A DNA stretch of 64,000 nucleotides, from contig NZ_CP026730.1 in the NCBI RefSeq assembly GCF_003369795.1, positions 4,331,001-4,395,000 of the forward strand. The letters run 5' to 3'. Origin of the DNA: Streptomyces sp. CB09001 (GTDB lineage: Bacteria; Actinomycetota; Actinomycetes; Streptomycetales; Streptomycetaceae). A program made the translations under genes and the position numbers. This document shows, one piece after another, positions 9,425-17,618 of the stretch (position 1 is the first letter of the stretch; every line of letters starts with the position of its first letter). Below the pieces are notes generated by a model. That model was not told the DNA's origin. It made no database searches and saw only the letters and a program-made list of their open reading frames with translations.

Positions 9425-9464
9425 CGAGGAGGGGTGGGCACCGTCGGGTGCCCACCCCTCCTCG
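9425..9464. terminator. Perfect 18-bp hairpin, probably bidirectional terminator
   Basis: Arms 9425-9442 and 9447-9464 are exact reverse complements around a GTCG loop. It lies between the converging GlsB-like gene and YajQ gene. No U-tract is present, which is usual for hairpin terminators of actinobacteria. Confidence 0.8.
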
Positions 9465-9506
9465 TCGACGGAGGCGTACATGCCACCGCGTCGCCCGCTC
9501 AGCAGC

Positions 9507-9995
9507 TCACCGGTAGTTGACGAACTGCAGCGCGAAGTCGAAGTCCTGGCCCTTCAGCAGAGCGATCACGGTCTGCAGATCATCCCGGCTCTTCGAGGAG
9601 ACCCGCAGCTCCTCGCCCTGCACCTGGGCCTTCACGCCCTTGGGGCCCTCGTCGCGGATGAGCTTGGCCACCTTCTTCGCGTTCTCCTGGGAAATGCCCT
9701 CCTCGATCGACGCGAAGATCTTGTACTCCTTGCCGGAGAGCTGGGGCTCGCCCGCGTCCAGAGCCTTGAGCGAGATGCCGCGCTTGATCAGCTTGGACTG
9801 GAAGACGTCGAGGACCGCGGTCACCCGGTCCTCGGAGTTGGCCTCCATGAGGATCTTCTCCCCGGACCACGAGATCGAGGCGCCCACGCCCTTGAAGTCG
9901 TAGCGCTGCGAGATCTCCTTGGCGGCCTGGTTGAGGGCGTTGTCGACCTCCTGCCGCTCGACCTTCGAGACGATGTCGAAACTGGAGTCGGCCAT
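9507..9995 (-). CDS. YajQ family nucleotide-binding protein
   Basis: 162-aa cytoplasmic protein of the YajQ/UPF0234 family, members of which bind cyclic di-GMP or nucleic acid. Family signatures are visible: MADSSFDIVSKVERQEVDNA at the N-terminus, EISQRYDFKG, NSEDRVTAVLDVFQSKLIKRG, and the C-terminal SKSRDDLQTVIALLKGQDF and LQFVNYR. The ATG at 9995 is preceded by AGGAGCCA-type spacing (GGAGCCACAGGAC on the coding strand). It is a single gene, divergent from tRNA-Tyr. Confidence 0.93.
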   Translation of the reverse strand: MADSSFDIVSKVERQEVDNALNQAAKEISQRYDFKGVGASISWSGEKILMEANSEDRVTAVLDVFQSKLIKRGISLKALDAGEPQLSGKEYKIFASIEEGISQENAKKVAKLIRDEGPKGVKAQVQGEELRVSSKSRDDLQTVIALLKGQDFDFALQFVNYR

Positions 9996-10230
9996 GTCCT
10001 GTGGCTCCTTGTATCTGGGTGCGTGTCGGGCCGCGTAGCGGGTCCGTACCGGCATACGTCGGCGGCCGCCGGGCCCGGCGGGGACCTCGGCCGCATCCGG
10101 ACAAGCCTAGTCACCCGCCGCCGTCCGAGCGGCGATCAATCGGGTGGCGAAGCACCCCTCCACATCAGGTATTGTTTACGTCGTTGCCACGGAGCGCCAC
10201 CGAAGAGCGGCTCGACGGGCAGCAAACCCC

Positions 10231-10312
10231 GGCGGTGTGCCCGAGCGGCCAAAGGGAGCAGACTGTAAATCTGCCGGCTCAGCCTTCCCAGGTTCGAATC
10301 CTGGCGCCGCCA
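10231..10312 (+). tRNA. tRNA-Tyr (GTA)
   Basis: 82-nt class II tRNA with a long variable arm. The acceptor GGCGGTG pairs with CGCCGCC (10305-10311) with one G-T pair, and the discriminator is A at 10312. The anticodon stem GCAGA/TCTGC encloses CTGTAAA with anticodon GTA at 10265-10267. The T-arm GGTTCGAATCC is intact. CCA is not encoded. Confidence 0.97.
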
Positions 10313-10319
10313 CACGACC

Positions 10320-10363
10320 GAAAGGGTCTGTGACCAGCAGCAATGCTGATCACAGACCCTTTC
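10320..10363 (+). terminator. Terminator of tRNA-Tyr
   Basis: A 20-bp stem with one mismatch: left arm 10320-10339, right arm 10344-10363, loop GCAA. The right arm ends CCCTTTC. It begins 8 bases after the tRNA 3' end. Confidence 0.8.
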
Positions 10364-10474
10364 GTCGTTCACGGGGTCCACGAGATCTCGGCGTTCTCTG
10401 CCCTGGCCCGCGCTGTACGCGAGATCATGGCCCGTGCTCCACGTTGTGAGCGTCAGGGGATTCGGGGGGCAACG

Positions 10475-13400
10475 GTGACCGACACCACGCAACGTATCTT
10501 CGTCAGCTACGCAGGCCCGGACCAGGCCTGGGCGGAGTGGGCCGGCTGGCAGCTCCAGCAGGCCGGGCACCAGGTCGAGCTGGACCGGTGGCACTGGCGC
10601 ACCGGAGACGACTTCGTCCAGAAGATGAACCTGGCTCTCGGCAAGGCGGACGCGGTGGTGGCCCTGTTCTCCAGGCACTACTTCGACCCCAGACGATGGA
10701 CCAGGGAGGAGTGGTCGGCCGCCGTGGCCCTGCGGGGGCGCCTCGTTCCGGTGGCGATCGAGCTCCTGACCGACGACGACATCCCCGCCCTCCTGGCCGG
10801 AATACTGCGCACAGACGTTCACGGGCTGGACGAGACCGCCGCCACCGCCGCCCTGCTCGAAGCCGTTCACGGACCAGTTCCCCCTACCGGTCCGGTCGGC
10901 TTCCCCGGTGCCGCCTCCGCCGACACGCCCACGCCACCCGATGCACAGCGTCCACGACTGCCCAGTAGCGTCGGCCTGCCCGAGGTGTGGAACGTCCGTC
11001 GCCGCAACCCCGACTTCTCCGGCCGCGAGGCGGTCATGGGGCAGCTGCGTACCGGGCTGCTCAGCGGACGCCAAGCAGTGGTACAGGCGCTCCACGGCAT
11101 GGGCGGCATCGGAAAAACCCAGATCGCCCTGGAGTACGCCCACCGTTTCGCCAGCCAGTACGACCTGGTGTGGTGGGTCGATGCCGAACAGGCCGACCAG
11201 TTGCCCGTCCGCTACACCGAACTCGCCGACCGCCTCGGCATGGCCAAATCCGACGCCGGCTCCGAACCCAACGCCCGTGCCCTCCTCCAGCACCTGCGGA
11301 CGCGGCACCGCTGGCTTCTCGTCCTCGACAACGCCGAACACCCCGATCAGATCGAGCCCTGGCTCCCCGAGGGGCCGGGCCACGTTCTGATCACCTCACG
11401 CAACCCCGACTGGCACGGGATCGCTCACCAGAGTGACCTGGACGTGTTCACCCGCACCGACTCCCTCGCCTATCTCAAGGGTCGTATCTCGGGAATGACC
11501 ACCGAGCACGCCGATCTCCTCGCGCAGGACCTCGGCGACCTGCCGCTCGCGCTCGCCCAGGCTTCGGGAGTTCTGCGCAGCGGCATGACCCTGGACCGCT
11601 ACCGTCGCCTTCTGACCACGGACACCGCACGCCTCCTGCAGGAGAGTGACGTGCGTGACTATCCCGCGCCGCTGGCCGCGACCGTCAACATCGCCGTCAC
11701 CCGCCTCGTGGACGAAGGCCACGCCGACGCCACCGCTCTGCTCCGCCTCGGCGCGTTCCTCGGCCCCGAACCCATCCCCACTGCCTGGCTGGAGACGGCC
11801 CGCCCCCGGCTGGCCACCATCCCCGGCGACCCGGACGATCCGATGTGGCTGCGCAACGCCCTCCAGCCCCTCGGCCGCTTCGGACTGGCCCGCACCGACT
11901 ACGACGCCTTCCAGATCCACCGGCTGACCCAGGCCATCCTCCGCACCCAGACCGGTCCCGATCCGGTCGCCGCGATCCGCGACGACGTCACCGCCGTCCT
12001 TGCCGCAGTCGACCCGGGAGACCCGCAATCTCCCGCCGACTGGCCGGCCTGGGCCTCTCTCACCGCCCACCTCACCGCTCCCCACGTCACCACGGCGGTC
12101 GCCAACCAGGCCGCACTGCGCGCCACGTTCTCGAAAGCGGCTCACTTCCTCATCTGCAGCGGCCTGCCACGCGCCGCCCACGACCTCAGCGCAGCGCTGC
12201 ACCAGGCCTGGAGCACCGATCTGGGGCCGGATCACCCCGACACCCTCACCTGCGCACAGTTTCTGGGCCACGCGGCCGTCGAACTGGGCGACTACGCCCA
12301 AGGACGCCTCATCATCGAGGACGCCCTTGCCCGTCGCCGCCGGGTTCTGGGCGAGGACCACCCCGACACACTCCACTCGGCCAACGACACGTCCACCAAC
12401 CTGTCGTTCCTGGGGGAGCATGTGGAGGCCCGCCGCATCCAGGAGGATGTTCTCGCGCGTCGCCGACGGGTTCTGGGCGAGGATCATCCCGATGCGCTCA
12501 CGTCCGCGGGCAACCTCGCCAGCATCCTGAACGCCTTGGGGGAGCATGCGGAGGCCCGTCGCATGGAGGCGGATGTTCTCGCGCGTCGCGGCCGGGTTCT
12601 GGGTGAGGATCACCCCGACACCCTGAGTTCCGCGAACAACCTCGCCGGCATCCTGAACGACCTGGGGGAGTACGCGGAGGCCCGCCGTATGAATGGGGAT
12701 GTTCTCGCGCGCCGCCGCCGGGTTCTGGGTGAGGATCATCCCGACACCCTGAGTTCCGCGAACAACCTCGCCGGCACCCTGAACGCCTTGGGGGAGCATG
12801 TGGAGGCCCGCCGCATGCATGGGGACGTTCTCGCGCGTCGTGAGCGGGTCCTCGGTGTGGATCACCCCAACACCCTCGGTTCCGCCAACAACCTCGCCAC
12901 CACCCTGAACGACCTGGGGGAGCGCGTGGAGGCCCGCCGCATGCACGAGGACATCCTCGCGCGTCGCGGCCGCCTCCTGGGCGAGGACCATCCCGACACC
13001 CTCACTTCCGCCAACAACCTGGCCAGCACCCTGAACGACCTGGGGGAGCACGCGGAGGCGCGCCGGATGCAGGAGGACGTTCTCGCGCGTCGTGGCCGGG
13101 TTCTGGGTGAGGATCATCGCGACACCCTCACTTGCGCCAGCAACCTGGCCAGCACCCTGAACGACCTGGGGGAGCATGCGGAGGCGCGCCGGATGCAGGA
13201 GGACGTTCTCGCGCGTCTTGGCCGGGTTCTGGGTGAGGATCATCCCGACGCCCTCATCTACGCCAACAATCTCGCCAGGACCCTGCACACCCTCCGTCAG
13301 TACCCGGAGGCGGCACGTCTCTTCAAGGAGGTGCGTGCCGGCTACGCACGCCTCTTCGGCGCGAACCACCCCAGAACCGAGCGCGCCACCCGGAATCTCG

Positions 13401-13501
13401 CCGCCGTATTGACCGCGATGGGAAAGACGCATGAGGCACAGCAGCTGACCGGCCGGAAGCCGAACAAGGGCAAACGCCGCTTCGGCCGCAAACGCCGTTG
13501 A
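10475..13501 (+). CDS. TIR / NB-ARC / tetratricopeptide-repeat STAND protein
   Basis: Large signalling or defence-type protein of 1008 aa. The TIR domain covers about residues 5-140: RIFVSYAGPDQAWAEWAGW begins it, and WTREEW holds Glu78-Glu79, the position of the NADase catalytic Glu in enzymatic TIRs. An NB-ARC ATPase follows at about 185-450, with P-loop GMGGIGKT (208-215), Walker B WLLVLDNAE, sensor VLITSRN and GLPL-like DLPLALAQASG. From about 560 on there are kinesin-light-chain-type TPRs of 42 residues, seven of them nearly identical. GTG 10475 was chosen for the GGGGGG upstream and for the start of the first TIR strand; the frame is open back to 10343. It stands alone between a tRNA terminator and a small gene. 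FxsT-type peptide-system proteins share this architecture, but I see no FxSxx peptide gene here. Confidence 0.88.
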   Translation: MTDTTQRIFVSYAGPDQAWAEWAGWQLQQAGHQVELDRWHWRTGDDFVQKMNLALGKADAVVALFSRHYFDPRRWTREEWSAAVALRGRLVPVAIELLTDDDIPALLAGILRTDVHGLDETAATAALLEAVHGPVPPTGPVGFPGAASADTPTPPDAQRPRLPSSVGLPEVWNVRRRNPDFSGREAVMGQLRTGLLSGRQAVVQALHGMGGIGKTQIALEYAHRFASQYDLVWWVDAEQADQLPVRYTELADRLGMAKSDAGSEPNARALLQHLRTRHRWLLVLDNAEHPDQIEPWLPEGPGHVLITSRNPDWHGIAHQSDLDVFTRTDSLAYLKGRISGMTTEHADLLAQDLGDLPLALAQASGVLRSGMTLDRYRRLLTTDTARLLQESDVRDYPAPLAATVNIAVTRLVDEGHADATALLRLGAFLGPEPIPTAWLETARPRLATIPGDPDDPMWLRNALQPLGRFGLARTDYDAFQIHRLTQAILRTQTGPDPVAAIRDDVTAVLAAVDPGDPQSPADWPAWASLTAHLTAPHVTTAVANQAALRATFSKAAHFLICSGLPRAAHDLSAALHQAWSTDLGPDHPDTLTCAQFLGHAAVELGDYAQGRLIIEDALARRRRVLGEDHPDTLHSANDTSTNLSFLGEHVEARRIQEDVLARRRRVLGEDHPDALTSAGNLASILNALGEHAEARRMEADVLARRGRVLGEDHPDTLSSANNLAGILNDLGEYAEARRMNGDVLARRRRVLGEDHPDTLSSANNLAGTLNALGEHVEARRMHGDVLARRERVLGVDHPNTLGSANNLATTLNDLGERVEARRMHEDILARRGRLLGEDHPDTLTSANNLASTLNDLGEHAEARRMQEDVLARRGRVLGEDHRDTLTCASNLASTLNDLGEHAEARRMQEDVLARLGRVLGEDHPDALIYANNLARTLHTLRQYPEAARLFKEVRAGYARLFGANHPRTERATRNLAAVLTAMGKTHEAQQLTGRKPNKGKRRFGRKRR
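12419..13300 (+). repeat. Seven tandem 126-bp repeats encoding TPR units
   Basis: Units start at 12419, 12545, 12671, 12797, 12923, 13049 and 13175, each 126 bp and encoding 42 residues. Shared blocks such as GTTCTCGCGCGTCG and GGTTCTGGGTGAGGATCA recur almost unchanged. A diverged 43-residue unit precedes the array and a partial one follows. The period is a multiple of three, so copy-number change would keep the frame. Confidence 0.93.
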
Positions 13502-13569
13502 CGAGACAGCCGTTGACGACGCCCCGTGGGCGCGGCTCATGGTGTCGCCCGGGCGGGCAGACTGGTGGC

Positions 13570-13788
13570 ATGGCCTCGTCCTCCCGTCGCAGAACCTGCC
13601 CAGAGTGCCGTCGCGAGATCGCCGTCGTCGCGGGGCGGTACGCGCGCCATGACCCCCCTGGGGCGCGGGGGAGCGGTGAGCTGGTGTCCTGTCCGGGCTC
13701 GCGCCGATCGGCCCAACTCGGCGCGGCGCAGCCGTCCTTGGACGGGTACGTCGTCCCCGACTTCCCCGGACAGCTGCCCCTCTTCTAG
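13570..13788 (+). CDS. Small CxxC protein of unknown function
   Basis: 72-aa protein starting MASSSRRRTCPECRREIAV. One CPECRR pair and a later SCPGS cysteine suggest a partial zinc-ribbon, but a second CxxC is not present. RYARHDPPGAR is a basic segment and the C-terminus is hydrophobic (FPGQLPLF). ATG 13570 was chosen because the CxxC follows at once; an upstream ATG-like start at 13498 would overlap the STAND gene stop. I do not recognise a named function. Confidence 0.6.
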   Translation: MASSSRRRTCPECRREIAVVAGRYARHDPPGARGSGELVSCPGSRRSAQLGAAQPSLDGYVVPDFPGQLPLF

Positions 13789-13796
13789 CTGCGCCG

Positions 13797-14453
13797 TCAG
13801 TTCCCGGCCACCGACTTCACCGCCACCGACACGGGTGCCGAGCCGCTGATCAGCTCCAGGGTCAGCCCGTTCGTGGCCGGGGTGTCGACCAGTTCCGCCA
13901 GGACCGCGGCGACGTCGTCGCGCGGAACGGGGCCGCGGCCGGTGTGCGCCTCCAGACGCACCAGGCCCGTGCCCGCGTCGTCCGTCAGGGCGCCGGGGCG
14001 CAGGATCGTCCAGTCCAGGGCGCCCAGTGAGCGGACGTACGCGTCCGCCTCGCCCTTGGCGCGCAGGTAGACGTCGAAGATCTCGTTCCCCTGGTGCGCC
14101 GGGTCGGCGCCCATGGACGACACGATCAGGAAGCGCCGTACGCCCGCCCGGACCGCCGCGTCCGCGAAGAGGACCGCCGCCGCCTTGTCCACCGTGTCCT
14201 TACGGGCCACCTCGCTTCCGGGCCCCGCCCCCGCCGCGAAGACCGCCGCGTCCGCACCCCGCAGCCGCTCCGCCACCTCCTCGACCGAGGCCGACTCCAG
14301 GTCCAGCACGACCGGTTCGGCGCCCGCCGCACGCAGATCGTCGGCCTGTTCGGCCTTGCGGACGATGCCCGCCACCTCGTCACCGCGCGCGGCGAGCAAC
14401 CGCTCCAGCCGCAGCGCGATCTGACCATGACCACCAGCGATGACAATGCGCAT
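13797..14453 (-). CDS. NAD(P)-binding SDR-type oxidoreductase
   Basis: 218-aa atypical short-chain dehydrogenase. The N-terminal RIVIAGGHGQIA is the glycine-rich nucleotide-binding loop of NAD(P)H-binding epimerase-like proteins (NmrA/BVR-B type). RFLIVSSMGADPAH and LDWTILRPGALTDD follow the family layout, and the usual YxxxK pair is not obvious. The ATG at 14453 directly starts the first strand. The substrate is unknown. It converges with the small CxxC gene, 8 bp away. Confidence 0.85.
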   Translation of the reverse strand: MRIVIAGGHGQIALRLERLLAARGDEVAGIVRKAEQADDLRAAGAEPVVLDLESASVEEVAERLRGADAAVFAAGAGPGSEVARKDTVDKAAAVLFADAAVRAGVRRFLIVSSMGADPAHQGNEIFDVYLRAKGEADAYVRSLGALDWTILRPGALTDDAGTGLVRLEAHTGRGPVPRDDVAAVLAELVDTPATNGLTLELISGSAPVSVAVKSVAGN

Positions 14454-14542
14454 GTCTTCGACCGTACGCCCCGGCGACCGCCCGCGCCGCACGGCTTCGG
14501 CCACCCCGGCGCCGGGGCCGCCCGCCCTCCGCCCGGCCCCCT

Positions 14543-15847
14543 TCAGCCCGTGTCCCCACGCCGGCCAGGCCCGCCGCGCCCGTCACGCCGGCCCCGCCCC
14601 GCACCGCCCTGCCGCGGCAGCCCCAGGTCGGACGCGGTGGTCGAGTCGCCGTACTCCCGTACCGCGCTGGTCCGCGCCACCACGCGCCCCCGGTGTACGA
14701 CGACCCGGCTGTACGCGAGGGACAGCGCGCCCGCCAGCCGGTCCCCGCGTACGGCGACCAGTTCGGCCGGGAAGCCCGCCTCCACCCGCACCTCCGGCAG
14801 GCCGAGGGCCGACCGCGCCGCCGCGCTCACCGCGTCGTACGCCTCCTCGGGGCGCAGCCCGTGCCGGGAGGCCAGCAGGTACGCCGCCTCCAGCGGATCG
14901 CCTCGCCCGACCGGGTTGGCCACGTCCCGCAGCGCGCCGCTCCCGGCGGCGACCCGCACCCCGGCCGCTCGCAGCAGCCGTACGGGAGCCGTGCCGTCGG
15001 GGTGGTCCACCGTCCCGCAGGCGCCCTGCGGCAGGCAGACCACCGTCACGCCGGCCGCCGCGAGCCGGTCCGCGGCCCGCGAGGCCGCCTCGGCGGGCAG
15101 CCGGCCCAGGCCGTCGCAGGGGCCGATGGCCACGCCCGGGCGCAACCCGCCCGCCGTGGCCGCCAGACGGGCCAGTCGCGCCGGGTCGGCGGCGTCCGTG
15201 TGCAGGTCGACCGGGCAGCCGTACTCGGCGGCGACCTCCAGGACGGTCTCCACGTACCCCGCCGGATCGGGGTCCAGGTCCGGGCACCCGCCCACCACGT
15301 CCGCGCCCATCTTGACCGCGTCCCGCAGTATCGCCAGCCCGTCGGCACCGGCCACCCCGGTCAGCACCCTCGGCATCGCCACCGCGCTCAGTTCGGCGAG
15401 GCCGCGCAGGGAGCGCCGGGTCCGCAGTACGGCGGTCAGCGCACCCAGGCCCGCGACGTCCCCCACCCGCACGTGCGCCCGCAGCGCGGTGGCACCGTGT
15501 CCCAGCTGGAGCAGGGCGGCCTCGGTGGCCCGGCGCTGGACGTCCTCGGGGTCGTAGGAGACGGGGCCGGGGACGTCGGCCGTGAGGGCGGTGTCGGCGT
15601 GGACGTGGGGATCGGCCGGGGCGGGCAGGAGCAGGTAGCCGCCCAGGTCCAGGTGGCCGCCGGGGCCGGACGCGCGGCCCGGGGTCAGGCTGCCGGCCGT
15701 GCCGACCGCCTCGATGCGTCCGCCGTGGAGCCGTACGTCCACGGTCCTGCCGTCGGTGAGCCGCGCCCCGGAGAGCAGGAGTGAGCCGCGGTCGGCGGGG
15801 CCCGAGGGGGAGGGCGAGTGGGGCGGCTGCGGCTGGCTGTCGGGCAT
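14543..15847 (-). CDS. Amidohydrolase-family protein with incomplete metal site
   Basis: 434-aa protein of the cytosine deaminase-like amidohydrolase branch. The N-terminal beta-sandwich (residues 20-75) leads to LLLPAPADPHVHADTAL with the metal HxH. VDLHTDA supplies a third His. Two usual ligands are not seen: where family members have a SH motif on the next strand this protein reads IGPCDG, and where they have G-x-D the sequence reads GSGALRDVANPVG. The C-terminal 35 residues are Gly/Arg-rich. It may be inactive, use another geometry or have a non-enzymatic role. The gene is preceded by a 220-bp gap before tRNA-Thr on the other strand. Confidence 0.75.
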   Translation of the reverse strand: MPDSQPQPPHSPSPSGPADRGSLLLSGARLTDGRTVDVRLHGGRIEAVGTAGSLTPGRASGPGGHLDLGGYLLLPAPADPHVHADTALTADVPGPVSYDPEDVQRRATEAALLQLGHGATALRAHVRVGDVAGLGALTAVLRTRRSLRGLAELSAVAMPRVLTGVAGADGLAILRDAVKMGADVVGGCPDLDPDPAGYVETVLEVAAEYGCPVDLHTDAADPARLARLAATAGGLRPGVAIGPCDGLGRLPAEAASRAADRLAAAGVTVVCLPQGACGTVDHPDGTAPVRLLRAAGVRVAAGSGALRDVANPVGRGDPLEAAYLLASRHGLRPEEAYDAVSAAARSALGLPEVRVEAGFPAELVAVRGDRLAGALSLAYSRVVVHRGRVVARTSAVREYGDSTTASDLGLPRQGGAGRGRRDGRGGPGRRGDTG

Positions 15848-16029
15848 CGCGCTCCTCTGGGCTCGGGGCTGCGCAGTGGGGACGCAAGATCACGCAGAGT
15901 GAGTCGAGCCTAGGACGGTGATCAGCCCGTGGCGCGGAGGAGCGCAATAGTCGTACCGGTGCCGTCCGCGCGGTCGGGCCGCCCAGCTGTGCGGTCCGGA
16001 CGGGACGGGGCAGGGGCGGCGAAACGGAT

Positions 16030-16059
16030 TTGGGCGAACGGCGGGCGACCGTGTAATGT
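16030..16059 (+). promoter_or_regulatory. Predicted promoter of the tRNA-Thr/tRNA-Met unit
   Basis: TTGGGC at 16030-16035 and TAATGT at 16054-16059 are separated by 18 bp and lie 11 bp before tRNA-Thr, consistent with a housekeeping sigma (HrdB) promoter. Confidence 0.45.
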
Positions 16060-16070
16060 CTTCATCGCTC

Positions 16071-16143
16071 GCCCCAATAGCTCAGTCGGCAGAGCGTCTC
16101 CATGGTAAGGAGAAGGTCAACGGTTCGATTCCGTTTTGGGGCT
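16071..16143 (+). tRNA. tRNA-Thr (GGT)
   Basis: 73-nt cloverleaf. The acceptor GCCCCAA pairs with TTGGGGC (16136-16142) and the discriminator is T. The anticodon stem TCTCC/GGAGA encloses ATGGTAA, giving anticodon GGT. The T-arm ACGGTTCGATTCCGT is intact. It is followed 46 bp later by tRNA-Met, probably in one transcript. Confidence 0.96.
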
Positions 16144-16189
16144 CTGGTGTGAGAGGTTCCCGTCGCGAGGCGGGGCCCGATCGCATCAC

Positions 16190-16262
16190 AGCGGTGTAGC
16201 TCAGTCGGTAGAGCAAGCGGCTCATAATCGCTGTGTCACCGGTTCAAGTCCGGTCACCGCTA
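16190..16262 (+). tRNA. tRNA-Met (CAT), elongator
   Basis: 73-nt cloverleaf. The acceptor AGCGGTG pairs with CACCGCT (16255-16261) and the discriminator is A. The anticodon loop CTCATAA gives CAT. The first acceptor base pairs normally and the anticodon stem lacks the three G-C pairs of initiators, so it is an elongator-type Met (or a CAU isoacceptor). rpmG follows 91 bp later. Confidence 0.93.
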
Positions 16263-16353
16263 CTCTCAGTAGCCGATTGCGGGGTCGGTCCTTCAATCGG
16301 CTACTCTTTCTTGCGTTAATACCATCAATCCGTTCGTCAAGGAGTGCACTCAC

Positions 16354-16518
16354 GTGGCTGCCACCGACGTCCGCCCGAAGATCACGCTGGCCTGCGTGGA
16401 GTGCAAGGAGCGGAACTACATCACCAAGAAGAACCGGCGTAACAACCCGGACCGACTGGAGATGAAGAAGCACTGCCCGCGTTGCAACGCGCACACCGCG
16501 CACCGCGAAACGCGATAG
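16354..16518 (+). CDS. rpmG: 50S ribosomal protein L33 (zinc-binding form)
   Basis: 54-aa L33, from a GTG start with AAGGAG upstream. It reads MAATDVRPKITLACVECKER and ends with KKHCPRCNAHTAHRETR. Two CxxC pairs (CVEC and CPRC) show the zinc-ribbon (C+) form. Streptomyces also carry cysteine-free paralogues under Zur control elsewhere, so this is the zinc-replete copy. The gene is too short for many ORF callers. It sits behind two tRNA genes and is followed by a hairpin. Confidence 0.96.
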   Translation: MAATDVRPKITLACVECKERNYITKKNRRNNPDRLEMKKHCPRCNAHTAHRETR

Positions 16519-16531
16519 AAACAGGCTCGTA

Positions 16532-16568
16532 CACGAGGCCGTCCCCGAGGTTTGGGGGCGGCCTCGTG
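16532..16568 (+). terminator. Terminator of rpmG
   Basis: 15-bp stem (16532-16546 with 16554-16568, one G-T pair) and a 7-base loop, starting 14 bases after the rpmG stop. TCGTT follows. Confidence 0.8.
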
Positions 16569-16629
16569 TCGTTGTCCCAGGCATTCGTTGGCACCGCTAC
16601 GAAGAGCAGCAGCAGGAGGTTGCGAGCCC

Positions 16630-17082
16630 ATGGCGCTCGACCAGTCGTTCGTGGGGCGGAGTTATCCGCCCACCGCGCCCTACGAGGTGGGCCGGGAGAA
16701 GATTCGCGAGTTCGCGGAAGCGGTGGGGGACGCCAACCCGGCGTACACCGATGCGGAGGCCGCGAAGGCGCTCGGCCATCCGGATGTGATCGCCCCGCCG
16801 ACCTTCGTGTTCTCGATCACGTTCAAGGCGGCCGGTCAGGTCATCGAGGACCCGCAGCTCGGGCTGGACTACAGCCGCGTGGTGCACGGCGACCAGAAGT
16901 TCGCCTACGCCCGCCCGGTGCGGGCCGGTGACCGGCTCACGGTCACCTCGACCATCGAGGCGATCAAGTCGATGGCCGGCAACGACATCCTGGACATCCG
17001 CGGCGAGGTCCACGACGAGGCCGGCGAGCACGTCGTGACCGCCTGGACCAAGCTCGTGGCCCGCGCGGCCGAGGAGGCGTGA
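16630..17082 (+). CDS. MaoC-like dehydratase, HadA-type N-terminal partner
   Basis: 150-aa hot-dog-fold protein, starting at ATG 16630 with AGGAGG about 10 bases upstream. It has the FAS1_DUF4499/MaoC_N layout: FAEAVGDANPAYTD, then PPTFVFSITFKAAGQ and the region DYSRVVHGDQKFAYARPVRAGD. At the hydratase-motif position (GDxNPxH) the His is replaced by Tyr, as in the non-catalytic HadA subunit that forms a heterodimer with a catalytic HadB. The neighbour 8 bp downstream has the intact motif. The likely role is (3R)-hydroxyacyl thioester dehydration in lipid or acyl metabolism. Confidence 0.88.
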   Translation: MALDQSFVGRSYPPTAPYEVGREKIREFAEAVGDANPAYTDAEAAKALGHPDVIAPPTFVFSITFKAAGQVIEDPQLGLDYSRVVHGDQKFAYARPVRAGDRLTVTSTIEAIKSMAGNDILDIRGEVHDEAGEHVVTAWTKLVARAAEEA

Positions 17083-17089
17083 GCGCCGC

Positions 17090-17530
17090 ATGACGAATCC
17101 CCTGACGGCGAAGGTCGCGTACAGCGACGTCGAGGTCGGCACCGAACTGCCCGCGCAGAGCTTCCCCGTGGACCGCGCCACGCTCGTGCGGTACGCGGGT
17201 GCCTCCGGCGACTTCAACCCGATCCACTGGAACGAGAGGTTCGCCAAGGAGGTGGGCCTGCCGGACGTCATCGCGCACGGCATGTTCACCATGGCCGAGG
17301 CGATCCGCGTGGTCACCGACTGGACCGGCGACCCGGGCGCGGTCGTGGAGTACGGCGTCCGCTTCACCAGGCCCGTCGTCGTCCCGAACGACGACCGGGG
17401 TGCCGTGATCGAGGTCAGCGGCAAGGTGGCCGCCAAGCTCGACGACAACACCGTCCGCGTCGACCTCACGGCCACCAGCGCCGGCCAGAAGGTCCTCGGC
17501 ATGTCCCGCGCGATCGTACGACTGGCCTGA
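17090..17530 (+). CDS. MaoC-like dehydratase, HadB-type catalytic partner
   Basis: 146-aa hot-dog-fold hydratase. The R-hydratase motif YAGASGDFNPIHWNERFA gives the catalytic Asp and His (about residues 42 and 47), and GLPDVIAHGMFTMAEA is the conserved substrate-tunnel helix. It is 8 bp downstream of the HadA-like gene and almost certainly forms a heterodimer with it. Neither an FAS-II synthase nor mycolate genes are near, so the acyl substrate is unknown. A bidirectional hairpin follows. Confidence 0.9.
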   Translation: MTNPLTAKVAYSDVEVGTELPAQSFPVDRATLVRYAGASGDFNPIHWNERFAKEVGLPDVIAHGMFTMAEAIRVVTDWTGDPGAVVEYGVRFTRPVVVPNDDRGAVIEVSGKVAAKLDDNTVRVDLTATSAGQKVLGMSRAIVRLA

Positions 17531-17560
17531 CGGTCCGTCTCCCGGCGCCCACCGCCGGTC

Positions 17561-17592
17561 CCCTGGCCGGGCTCTGAGCGACCCGGCCAGGG
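17561..17592. terminator. Bidirectional hairpin between converging genes
   Basis: Perfect 11-bp stem (17561-17571 with 17582-17592) and a 10-base loop between the HadB-like gene and the methyltransferase gene, which converge here. Confidence 0.65.
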
Positions 17593-17618
17593 CGGGTCGG
17601 CGCGGGCCGGGGGGCGGG

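Noticed and set aside
12419..13300. Tandem repeat array as a CRISPR candidate
   Set aside because: 126-bp units without unique spacers, in frame, encoding TPR motifs.
10231..13501. Integrated element at tRNA-Tyr
   Set aside because: No integrase gene and no repeat of the tRNA 3' end was found downstream; the neighbouring genes are ordinary chromosomal ones.
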